A stretch of 9,484 nucleotides of DNA from positions 1 to 9,484 of the forward strand of contig CAYGLT010000083.1 of assembly GCA_964350875.1 (NCBI GenBank), written 5' to 3'. Source of the stretch: JAHBXC01 sp964350875 (lineage in GTDB: Bacteria; Planctomycetota; Phycisphaerae; Phycisphaerales; UBA1924). Below, in pieces: positions 1-6,057 of this stretch. Position 1 is the stretch's first letter, and every line of letters starts with the position of its first letter. Under the pieces are notes generated by a model. The model had not been told where the DNA came from and searched no databases. It saw nothing but the letters and a program-made list of their open reading frames with translations. The translations under genes and the position numbers were made by a program.

Positions 1-74
1 GGATCCGGCCCATTTCGGCGCCGGTTTACGCTTGTGTAGATGCATGCGCCGTGGCAGAATGAAGCCCGGAGCGC

Positions 75-80
75 AGGAGG
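75..80 (+). promoter_or_regulatory. Ribosome binding site deciding the TTG start
   Basis: AGGAGG, a full Shine-Dalgarno core, with seven bases to the TTG at 88. It selects the TTG over the in-frame ATG at 40, which has no such sequence. Confidence 0.8.
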
Positions 81-87
81 ACCCGCC

Positions 88-765
88 TTGAAGACGAACA
101 CCGCCGCCATCCTGCTCGCGATGATCCCCGCGGCTGCCGCCTCGGCCGCGCCGAGCAATGTCAGCCCTACGAACAAGTTCGCGTGGGGGGAGAATGTCGG
201 GTTCCTGAACTTCCGCGACGCGGGCTCGCCCGTGGGGAATCAGGGCGTCGTCATCGGGACGCGCTACCTCTCGGGCTTCGCGTGGGGCGAGAACATCGGC
301 TTCGTGAACTTCGGCGACGGCACGCCCGTGAACGGCCTGTCCTACGCGAACCTCGACGGCGGCGACTTCGGCGTGAACATCGATCCGAGCACGGGCGACC
401 TGTTCGGCCTCGCGTGGAGCGAGAACACCGGCTGGATCAACTTCGACACGCGCGACACGCTCTCGATCTTCGGCGACCAGGCGCGCGTCGATTTCGACGC
501 GGGACGCCTGCGCGGCTACGCGTGGGGCGAGAACATCGGCTGGATCAACCTCGACAACGGGCAGGTGTTCGTCGGCTTCACCGGGGTTTGCCCGGGCGAC
601 ACCAACGGCGACGGGGTTGTGAACTTCACCGACCTCAACGCGGTGCTCTCGGCGTTCGGCATGTCGGGCGCCCCGGGATTCACCGGGGGGGATGTCAACG
701 CGGACGGCGTGGTGAACTTCGCCGACCTCAACATCGTGCTGAGCAACTTCGGTCAGTCCTGCTGA
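88..765 (+). CDS. Secreted AWGENIGWINF-repeat protein with C-terminal dockerin-like pair
   Basis: Exported protein of 225 residues, function unknown. I start it at the TTG at 88 because AGGAGG at 75-80 lies seven bases upstream and the protein then begins directly with a signal peptide (MKTNTAAILLAMIP, cleavage near ASA-AP around residue 20). The in-frame ATG at 40 would put a charged stretch before it and has no ribosome site. Four copies of an AWGEN-x-G-W/F-x-N-F/L motif begin at residues 32, 65, 109 and 145; the third reads AWSENTGWINF. Residues 171-225 form two dockerin-like calcium loops, GDTNGDG (D171, N173, D175) and GDVNADG (D202, N204, D206), 31 residues apart, each followed by NFxDLNxVLSxFG. 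Dockerins bind cohesins in cellulosomes, but in planctomycetes such tails are widespread without cohesins, so their role here is open. The gene ends 50 bases before the next one, with no terminator between. Product class is sure; function is not. Confidence 0.85.
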   Translation: MKTNTAAILLAMIPAAAASAAPSNVSPTNKFAWGENVGFLNFRDAGSPVGNQGVVIGTRYLSGFAWGENIGFVNFGDGTPVNGLSYANLDGGDFGVNIDPSTGDLFGLAWSENTGWINFDTRDTLSIFGDQARVDFDAGRLRGYAWGENIGWINLDNGQVFVGFTGVCPGDTNGDGVVNFTDLNAVLSAFGMSGAPGFTGGDVNADGVVNFADLNIVLSNFGQSC

Positions 766-781
766 ATTGTGTCAATCGTTG

Positions 782-809
782 TTGGCGCGCACTGGCCGCG
801 CGGTATCGT
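782..809 (+). promoter_or_regulatory. Candidate leaderless promoter of the beta-helix gene
   Basis: TTGGCG (782-787), 16 bases, then TATCGT (804-809), then six bases and the ATG at 816. A transcript from this -10 box would start at or next to the ATG. There is no Shine-Dalgarno sequence before the ATG, which fits a leaderless message. Each hexamer matches the sigma-70 consensus at four of six positions. Transcription has not been shown. Confidence 0.4.
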
Positions 810-815
810 GTCGCG

Positions 816-1961
816 ATGCACACACACGACACGACCGGCGCCGGAGAGAACGCACCGCTTTCGCATCGCCGCGCAATGCTCGCGGGCATCGGTGGCCTGG
901 CCGCGGGCGCGATGCTGTCGCGCGGCGCCGTCGCTGGGCCGCTGAACCCGCCGCCCGGTCCGGTGTCGTCGACGCCCGGCCCAGAGCCGCGCACCGTGAT
1001 CAACCAGACGAACACGCCGGGCAATGGGAGCAACACCTTCGTCATCAGCGAGCCCGGCTCGTACTACCTGGATCGCAACCTGGTTGGCGAATCGGGGAAG
1101 AACGGCATCTGGATCGCCGCGAACGATGTGTCGATCGATCTGATGGGGTTCACGCTTCAAGGTGTTTCCGGCTCGCTCGACGGGATCACGAGCCCGACGA
1201 CGATCCGCAACCCTTCGGTGCGCAACGGGCACATCCGCGGGTGGGGCGTCGACGGCATCTCGATGCTGAGCATCTTCATCGCGGGTGGCGTGTACGAGAA
1301 TCTGCAATGCGACTTCAACGGCGGCGCGGGCATGCGCGTTCCGTCGGGGAGCGTTGTCACGCGTTGCACGGCGTCGAACAACACGAGCGTCGGTTTCAAT
1401 GTCGCGTACGGATCGAGTGTTGCGCACTGCGCCGCGTACGAGAACGGCAGCACGGGGTTGCACATCGCCGCTGCGAGCACGGTGATCGGGTGCACGGCCG
1501 CGAGCAACGACGGCGCGGGGTTCTCCGTGAGCGGCGAGGGCATGCGCGTCGCCGACTGCGCCTCGTACGGCAACGGGAGCAACGGATACTTCGGCGGTTC
1601 GGGCGGTCTTATCGAACGCTGCGTAGCGCGGGACAACACCCTCAACGGGTTCTCCGCGTCGTTCGGCACTGTCATCCGCGATTGCATCGCGACTTTCTGC
1701 GACGGCTCGGGGGTGCTGCTCACCAGTTCGGACAACCGCCTCGAAGGGAATCACTTCGAGGCGAACACGATCGGCGTGCAGGTGTTCACGAGCGGCAACT
1801 TCATCGTGCGGAACACCTGCGCTGATAACGACACGAACTGGAGCGTCGTGGCGGGCAATGTCTGCTTTGTGGTGAGCGCGGTGACATCCGCCGCGGTGAA
1901 CGGGAACTCGGGCGGCTCAAGCCCGGGCACGACCAGCCCCTGGGCGAACTTCACCTTCTGA
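816..1961 (+). CDS. Exported right-handed parallel beta-helix protein
   Basis: Protein of 381 residues. The reading frame is open much further upstream (to 183), but that part is a shadow of the preceding gene; the ATG at 816 begins a convincing export signal. This has twin arginines (SHRRAMLAGIGG, R18-R19), a hydrophobic stretch and AVA-GP at residue 40, so it is Tat-like though not a perfect Tat motif. Residues about 60-110 (NTFVISEPGSYYLDRNL, then IWIAANDVSIDLMGFTLQG) match the opening of planctomycete right-handed beta-helix proteins of the pectate-lyase-like fold. The following coils are 21-22 residues long, each with V/I-x-x-C near its start and Asn/Gly-rich turns: C165, C184, C205, C226, C248, C269 and C290. 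Proteins of this fold are often polysaccharide lyases or hydrolases, but many have no known activity, and I see no catalytic signature. No terminator is evident after the stop. Confidence 0.8.
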   Translation: MHTHDTTGAGENAPLSHRRAMLAGIGGLAAGAMLSRGAVAGPLNPPPGPVSSTPGPEPRTVINQTNTPGNGSNTFVISEPGSYYLDRNLVGESGKNGIWIAANDVSIDLMGFTLQGVSGSLDGITSPTTIRNPSVRNGHIRGWGVDGISMLSIFIAGGVYENLQCDFNGGAGMRVPSGSVVTRCTASNNTSVGFNVAYGSSVAHCAAYENGSTGLHIAAASTVIGCTAASNDGAGFSVSGEGMRVADCASYGNGSNGYFGGSGGLIERCVARDNTLNGFSASFGTVIRDCIATFCDGSGVLLTSSDNRLEGNHFEANTIGVQVFTSGNFIVRNTCADNDTNWSVVAGNVCFVVSAVTSAAVNGNSGGSSPGTTSPWANFTF

Positions 1962-2007
1962 GTCCGGTAGTCGGTTGCTGGGTGTTGTGTGACGGCGATT
2001 TCAGATC

Positions 2008-2021
2008 GTGTTCACGAACAC
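2008..2021. repeat. 14-base dyad, possible operator
   Basis: GTGTTC and GAACAC are perfect inverted copies around a 2-base centre (AC). The size and symmetry suit a dimeric repressor site upstream of the hibernation gene. It is not a LexA box of the spacing types I know. A chance palindrome of this size is possible. Confidence 0.25.
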
Positions 2022-2111
2022 GCCGCGCGGCCGTGCGTACATGTGAGTACGGACGCCGGCATCGCGCGTGCGCGTGCTGGGCGTATGTGTACGGATCGTC
2101 CACGCTTTCGC

Positions 2112-2118
2112 AAGGAGG
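2112..2118 (+). promoter_or_regulatory. Ribosome binding site deciding the hpf start
   Basis: AAGGAGG, seven bases before the ATG at 2126. It fixes the start well inside the longer open reading frame. Confidence 0.85.
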
Positions 2119-2125
2119 CACTTCG

Positions 2126-2449
2126 ATGCAACTCACCGTTCAGGGCTCACACATCCGTCCGACCCCCGCGATCATCTCGCACATCCAGCGCAAACTGGGC
2201 GTCGCGCTCGGACGCTTGCGCCACCGTGTTCTCGGCGTGTCCGTCACGCTCGACGACGAGAACGGGCCGCGCGGCGGGGTGGACAAGGCGTGCAGGCTCC
2301 GCGTGATGCTCGCGGGCGTGCCCGGGCGTCCGGTGGTGATCGAGCAACGGAGCGACGACATCTACAACGCGATCGACGCGGCCTCGAAACGGGCGGCCCG
2401 GGCGGTGCATCGCAGCGTCGGCAGGCAGCGCTCGCGGAGACGCGGCTGA
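2126..2449 (+). CDS. hpf: Short ribosome hibernation promoting factor (HPF/RaiA family)
   Basis: Protein of 107 residues that would bind the small ribosomal subunit and hold ribosomes inactive during starvation. The ATG at 2126 is chosen because AAGGAGG (2112-2118) sits seven bases before it and the family's opening beta-strand (MQLTVQGSHIRPTPAII) starts there; the longer open frame from 1982 has no ribosome site. The order fits the beta-alpha-beta-beta-beta-alpha fold: strand 1-8, helix about 13-30 (IISHIQRKLGVALGRL), three strands, then the closing helix with DDIYNAIDAASKRAARAVHR, which matches the D-x-Y-x-A-I-D motif of the family. The tail is very basic (RSVGRQRSRRRG). The length matches the short HPF class; the long-form dimerisation domain is absent. 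It has its own terminator at 2544-2580, so it is probably a single-gene unit. The family call rests on motif memory, without a search. Confidence 0.75.
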   Translation: MQLTVQGSHIRPTPAIISHIQRKLGVALGRLRHRVLGVSVTLDDENGPRGGVDKACRLRVMLAGVPGRPVVIEQRSDDIYNAIDAASKRAARAVHRSVGRQRSRRRG

Positions 2450-2543
2450 GCGCGGCGGCCAGAACGAACGAAGGACCGCGCGGGGAGGGAACCGTGAACC
2501 AGACGCGGTCGTAAGGACTTACAACTCAGTTCCCTTCCTTCAC

Positions 2544-2580
2544 ACGCCTTTCTCGGTCGCTCGCCGGGGAGGGCGTTTTT
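2544..2580 (+). terminator. Rho-independent terminator of hpf
   Basis: A 13-base-pair stem: ACGCCTTTCTCGG (2544-2556) pairs with CCGGGGAGGGCGT (2564-2576), with three G-U pairs and a 7-base loop. The T-run is 2576-2580. It lies 95 bases after the hpf stop on the same strand. Confidence 0.75.
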
Positions 2581-2626
2581 CGTCCAAGAGGTCGCCGGCC
2601 CGGGCAACGAATCGCGGACATGTGGG

Positions 2627-2743
2627 TATATAGGGAAGTAGGTGCGATGAGCGAATCAGCGGGTGGGCCGGGGTCGAAAAGACGCCGTAAAGTCCGAGAA
2701 GAGCGGCAGATTCCCCTTTCCCGGTGGTTCCAGGGGGATTTTT
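2627..2743 (+). ncRNA. Possible small RNA or attenuated leader
   Basis: A TATATA box (2627-2632) would start a transcript near 2639. About 70 bases on is a hairpin, GATTCCCC (2709-2716) with GGGGGATT (2733-2740), followed at once by TTT, which looks like an intrinsic terminator. The product would be an RNA of about 105 bases, or a leader in which termination controls the protease gene 135 bases downstream. No good -35 box is visible, and I recognise no known RNA family. This is an inference from layout only. Confidence 0.22.
2709..2743 (+). terminator. Terminator-like hairpin upstream of the metalloprotease
   Basis: GATTCCCC (2709-2716) can pair with GGGGGATT (2733-2740) over eight pairs, two of them G-U, with a 16-base loop. 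The U-tract runs from 2739 to 2743. It lies well after the hpf terminator and before the protease, so it would end a separate short transcript or attenuate the leader. Confidence 0.45.
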
Positions 2744-2878
2744 GTTGCGGATTGGCAAAATCTGCGGTAGTTGTTAATGCGTAGAAGCCCATACCGGGGG
2801 TCTGCGTGCGGTCGGCGTTCGTCATCGATCGGCATCAATCATTTCGTCTGGTTCGACTAGTCTCGGGAGACCTCACAG

Positions 2879-4696
2879 ATGCGGAAGCTGAATTTTTCGT
2901 GCCGTCTTGCGGCTGGAGTCGCGTTCTCTGCCGGGCTCGCGCTGAGCGCCCAGGCGCTGGCGCAGGGTGGCATCGGCGGCATCGACGCGGATGGCGCCGA
3001 GGCTGTTGTGTTCACGGCCGCCGGCGTGCAGGCCGAGCTTCCCGACGGGATGGTGGCCACCCGTCACCGCACCGTCGAGTTCACCTCCCGCGACCTGATC
3101 ACGAGCCCGCTCGAGAACGAGCGGATCGCGGTCAACCTGTTCGACGACCTCACGCTCACCGCCGTGCGCGACAGCGTTTCTTCGACCGCGATCTCGGACT
3201 TCAACTGGACCGGCCGCGTCGCCGAGGACGAGTTCGCCACCGCCACCTTCACCAGCGTCGGCGATGTCATGTACGGCATCATCGACAGCCCGGTGTACGG
3301 CAAGTACATCATCCAGAGCGCCAATCAGGGCGATGACTACCTTGTGATCGAGGTCGACACCGAAGGCCTCTCGCCTTGCGGCAACGATGTCGAGCACGAC
3401 CTGTGGTGGGACGACTCCGCCAACGGCCCGGAGGAGGGTCTCCCCGCGCTGCCCGATTGGCACTTCTCGGGCGAGCCGATGCCCGCTCCCGAGCCCGGCA
3501 CGCTTGACCCGCGCGGTTCGGAACCCACCACCATCGATGTCCTCGTCGTGTACACACAGGGCGCGCTGACCGCCGTGGGCGGCAACCCCAACTCGATGAC
3601 GGCCGCCATGCAGGCGTGGGAGAACAACACCAACGCCGCGTACACCAACTCGGGCGTTGATCAGCGCATCCGCATCGTGCACCTCGCGCTCACCGATTAC
3701 ACCGAGTCCATCAGCAACATGGGCACGGACCTGAGCCGCCTGCGCAACAACGGCGACGGTCACATCGACGAAGTTCACGGCCTGCGCAACGAGTACGGCG
3801 CCGACCTGGTTCACCTCGTCACCCGCCAGGCCGTCAGCGGCACCTGCGGCATCGCGTATCTGCTCTTCCCGGGCGGCAACTCCGCCACCGGCTTCGGCGT
3901 CACCGGCTACTCCTGCGGCTGGTCCACCTTCGCGCACGAACTCGGTCACAACATGGGCTGCGCGCACGACCACAACAACGCCACCTCCGGCTACCGCTGC
4001 TACTCCTTCGGCCACCGCACGCCGAACAACCAGTACCGCACGATCATGTCGTACGCTCCCGGCCAGCGCATCAGTTACTTCTCGTCTCCGCTGCTCACCT
4101 TCGGCGGGTTCGTCCTCGGCGTCAGCGAGGCCGACGGCTGCGCGAACAACACCGCCGCCGACAACACCCGCTCGATGAATGTCACCAGCGCGGTCGTGTC
4201 GAACTTCCGTCAGAGCGTCGTCGGCAACCCGCCGCCGGTTGACTTCGGCGTGGTCGAGCCGACGAACAACGCTGTCGCCGTGCAACTCTCGGGCTATGCC
4301 GTCCAGTGGGAGGACTCGCAGTTCGCGGCCACCTACGACTTCACCCTCTCGACCAACAGCGACATGTCCGATCCGATCGTCGAGGCCACCGGCCTGACGA
4401 TCAACGCGTGGCCTGTCCCCCCGGGCACGCTCGACTACAACACCCAGTACTACTGGGCCGTGCACGCGGTCGGCTTCGGCGGCGAGAACGACATGACCCC
4501 GGGCGTCGCCACCTTCCGCACCCGCTTCCAGACCGACCTGAACGCCGACGGCGCCGTCAACTTCTCTGACCTCAACCTTGTGCTTGCGCAGTACGGTCAG
4601 AGCGGCAGCAGCCTGATCGGCGACGCGAACAAGGACGGTCAGGTCAACTTCACCGACCTGAACCTCGTGCTCGGCACCTTCGGTCAGACTCAGTAA
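2879..4696 (+). CDS. Secreted metzincin zinc protease (reprolysin-like) with Fn3-like and dockerin-like domains
   Basis: Protein of 605 residues, predicted to cut proteins outside the cell. The ATG at 2879 has GGGAGA eight bases upstream. Residues 1-28 are a signal peptide (cleavage ALA-QG). Residues about 29-215 resemble a propeptide. The catalytic domain is about 219-450: HELGHNMGCAHD gives zinc ligands H353, H357 and H363 with catalytic E354, and TIMSYAP supplies the Met-turn (M390). This is the HExxHxxGxxH plus Met-turn pattern of metzincins, and closest to M12B reprolysins. Residues about 455-550 look like one fibronectin type III-like domain (TYDFTLSTN, YYWAVHAVG). The end (552-605) is a dockerin-like pair, DLNADG and DANKDG, each followed by NFxDLNLVLxxxGQ. 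It forms a single-gene unit with a strong terminator and converges on queD. The protease class is clear; the substrate is unknown. Confidence 0.92.
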   Translation: MRKLNFSCRLAAGVAFSAGLALSAQALAQGGIGGIDADGAEAVVFTAAGVQAELPDGMVATRHRTVEFTSRDLITSPLENERIAVNLFDDLTLTAVRDSVSSTAISDFNWTGRVAEDEFATATFTSVGDVMYGIIDSPVYGKYIIQSANQGDDYLVIEVDTEGLSPCGNDVEHDLWWDDSANGPEEGLPALPDWHFSGEPMPAPEPGTLDPRGSEPTTIDVLVVYTQGALTAVGGNPNSMTAAMQAWENNTNAAYTNSGVDQRIRIVHLALTDYTESISNMGTDLSRLRNNGDGHIDEVHGLRNEYGADLVHLVTRQAVSGTCGIAYLLFPGGNSATGFGVTGYSCGWSTFAHELGHNMGCAHDHNNATSGYRCYSFGHRTPNNQYRTIMSYAPGQRISYFSSPLLTFGGFVLGVSEADGCANNTAADNTRSMNVTSAVVSNFRQSVVGNPPPVDFGVVEPTNNAVAVQLSGYAVQWEDSQFAATYDFTLSTNSDMSDPIVEATGLTINAWPVPPGTLDYNTQYYWAVHAVGFGGENDMTPGVATFRTRFQTDLNADGAVNFSDLNLVLAQYGQSGSSLIGDANKDGQVNFTDLNLVLGTFGQTQ

Positions 4697-4750
4697 TTCC
4701 CACGGCTTGTTTCTAATCGCGAAGCGTTCACGCTCCCGCGAACCAGACGG

Positions 4751-4780
4751 CGCCCCGGATCGCAAGGTCCGGGGCGTTTT
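4751..4780 (+). terminator. Strong terminator of the metalloprotease gene
   Basis: A perfect 9-base-pair GC-rich stem, CGCCCCGGA (4751-4759) with TCCGGGGCG (4768-4776), an 8-base loop, then TTTTCTCTTT. The T-run is only on the plus-strand side, so it serves the protease. It sits just beyond the queD stop and may also mark the 3' end of the queCED message, although no U-tract follows on the minus strand. Confidence 0.9.
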
Positions 4781-4788
4781 CTCTTTGC

Positions 4789-5259
4789 TCAGGCGATCCC
4801 GTACTCCGCCCAACTCGTGGGCGTCTCGGTGACGCGCACGCGCTCAAGAATGATCCCATCCGGGAACGAGTACGACGCGCCGTCTTTCGGGTCGGTCAGG
4901 TCAGCGCGCGATCGGAGCGACTCGGCGAGGCGCTCGAAGATGACGCGCGCCATCACCTCGGTCGTCGGGTCCTCGCCCTCGAACACGATGACGCGATCCC
5001 CGCCCGCCGCACGCAACTCGGGGAGTCGCGCATCGTCGCTGTTCACGGCCATCGCGTGGTCGAAGCGTTCGATGAACGACTCGATCGCGAGTTTGATCGT
5101 CTTGAAGTCGCAGACCATGTCGCGCTCGTCGAGGGATTCGCTCGAGAGGACGACATCGACCCGCCGCGTGTGCCCGTGGGGGAAGCGGCAGGCGCCCGGG
5201 TGCTTGGAGAGCAGGTGCCCGCTCTCGACGGTGAACGATTTGCAGACGCGGTAACGCAA
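4789..5259 (-). CDS. queD: 6-carboxytetrahydropterin synthase QueD
   Basis: Enzyme of 156 residues that turns dihydroneopterin triphosphate into 6-carboxy-tetrahydropterin, the first dedicated step of preQ0 synthesis in the cytosol. Family signatures: zinc histidines H15 (VESGH), H28 and H30 (FPHGH), likely catalytic C24, MVCDFKTIK (48-56), the D67-H68 pair (FDHAMAVN), and PTTE at 98-101. The C-terminal VRVTETPTSWAEY is typical. It is a little longer than the usual 120-140 residues. The start is TTG at 5259: no ATG or GTG lies between it and the upstream in-frame stop at 5311-5313. A GGAG (plus coordinates 5271-5274) lies 11 bases upstream, a weak site, so translation may partly depend on coupling to queE. 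It is the last gene of queC-queE-queD. The start is less sure than the identity. Confidence 0.93.
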   Translation of the reverse strand: MRYRVCKSFTVESGHLLSKHPGACRFPHGHTRRVDVVLSSESLDERDMVCDFKTIKLAIESFIERFDHAMAVNSDDARLPELRAAGGDRVIVFEGEDPTTEVMARVIFERLAESLRSRADLTDPKDGASYSFPDGIILERVRVTETPTSWAEYGIA

Positions 5260-5310
5260 CGGGGCGGTCGCTCCGGGTGTGTGATGCTGGCGGACCTCGC
5301 GGGCCGCGGG

Positions 5311-6057
5311 TCAGGTGCCGCGACGGTTGCCGTAGAGGTCGATGTGCAGCCTGGGACAATAGCGCCAGCCGCGCGACAGGCACTCCCGGGCGACCCAGGC
5401 CTGCTTGGCGTGGATCTCCTCTGAGGTGCGCCCTTCGGGCATGAGCAGGACATCGGCGGGCGCCCACTGATCGAGCCGCGCGAGGAGGGTTTCGATCTCG
5501 TCGAGATCGGCCGCCGCGCAGACCACGAACTTGAGTTGGATGTCGCCGCCGCGTTCGCGCTGGCGCTGGATCATCGCGCGCAGGGCGGGGATGTTCTCCC
5601 GCCGCGCCTCGTGCATCGCGTGCTCTTTGGGGAACCGTGCGGCGTCGGGTGCGCTCGTCGAGAGTTTCGGGCTGGCGCTGAGCAGGTCAAAGGGCGCGTC
5701 GAAGTCGATCGTCGCGGCGGTCTCGATGGTGATGTGCATGCGCGCTTCGTCGCGCAGGCGTGCGCAGAGGTCGGCGCAGCGCGGGAAGAGCGTCGGTTCG
5801 CCGCCCGTGACGACGGCGTGGCGGACGCCCGACCGCTTCGCGTCGTCGATGAGGTCGTCGAGCCTTCGCGTGGCTTTCTCGGGCGACCAACTGGCGTAGG
5901 GCGTATCGCACCACGCGCATCGCAGGTTGCACCCGGAGATGCGCACGAACCACGACGGGACCCCCGCGAGTTTCCCCTCGCCCTGCACGCTGACGAAGGT
6001 CTCGGCGATGGGGAGCGGGTCGCGCGCTTGCGCGAGGGGCAAGCCCGGTGCGCTCAC
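5311..6057 (-). CDS. queE: 7-carboxy-7-deazaguanine synthase QueE (radical SAM)
   Basis: Radical SAM enzyme of 248 residues that contracts the ring of carboxytetrahydropterin to 7-carboxy-7-deazaguanine. The three iron-sulfur cysteines are C43, C47 and C50 (SGCNLRCAWCDT), in the C-x3-C-x2-C spacing usual for QueE. FVSVQGEG (21-28), VTGGEPT (83-89), SASPKLS and the C-terminal RLHIDLYGNRRGT are also family marks. The frame is open to 6399, but that part overlaps queC and is arginine-rich shadow. The GTG at 6057 overlaps the queC stop by four bases (GTGA), a usual sign of translational coupling. Only a TGA and 17 sense codons separate it from the queD start, in the same frame. Confidence 0.95.
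   Translation of the reverse strand: MSAPGLPLAQARDPLPIAETFVSVQGEGKLAGVPSWFVRISGCNLRCAWCDTPYASWSPEKATRRLDDLIDDAKRSGVRHAVVTGGEPTLFPRCADLCARLRDEARMHITIETAATIDFDAPFDLLSASPKLSTSAPDAARFPKEHAMHEARRENIPALRAMIQRQRERGGDIQLKFVVCAAADLDEIETLLARLDQWAPADVLLMPEGRTSEEIHAKQAWVARECLSRGWRYCPRLHIDLYGNRRGT

Larger units (their letters stand above)
1962..2125. other. Intergenic region upstream of the hibernation factor
   Basis: 164 bases. It holds a dyad, GTGTTC-AC-GAACAC, at 2008-2021, and two similar stretches, GTGAGTACGGACG (about 2044-2056) and TGTGTACGGATCG. I see no convincing -35/-10 pair and no terminator for the beta-helix gene. The hibernation gene's Shine-Dalgarno sequence, AAGGAGG, is at 2112-2118. Confidence 0.5.
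2450..2878. other. Long intergenic region between hpf and the metalloprotease
   Basis: 429 bases without a convincing gene. In order it holds the hpf terminator (2544-2580), an AT-rich TATATA box (2627-2632), a purine-rich stretch, a terminator-like hairpin (2709-2743), a weak promoter candidate (TTGGCA at 2752-2757, GTTAAT at 2773-2778, 15-base spacer) and a palindromic stretch around the protease ribosome site (2855-2871). A 45-codon reading frame at 2647-2784 is open but poorly supported. A second long-range pairing, GCAGATT (2706-2712) with AATCTGC (2759-2765), could enclose the terminator-like hairpin. Confidence 0.6.

Noticed and set aside
1..6. GGATCC (BamHI site) exactly at the window start, possible cloning junction
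   Set aside because: A single restriction site at the edge proves nothing; no vector sequence is visible.
183..815. Long in-frame extension upstream of the beta-helix gene
   Set aside because: It lies entirely over the preceding gene in another frame, is arginine-rich as expected for a GC-rich shadow, and the export signal begins at 816.
516..1754. Several minus-strand open frames across the first two genes
   Set aside because: They are shadows of the plus-strand genes, with no ribosome site or recognisable motif.
2008..2021. LexA operator
   Set aside because: The dyad is GTTC-N2-GAAC in its core, which does not match the spacing of the LexA boxes I know.
2660..2710. Resemblance to a cyclic-di-GMP riboswitch core (GAAAAGACGCC, then AAAGTCC)
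   Set aside because: The upstream AGGGCAAACC part and the second stem are missing, so only a few bases match.
2873..4813. 646-codon open frame on the minus strand opposite the metalloprotease
   Set aside because: Low-complexity V/A/R/D/G composition typical of the antisense of a GC-rich gene. The plus strand carries clear metzincin and dockerin motifs.
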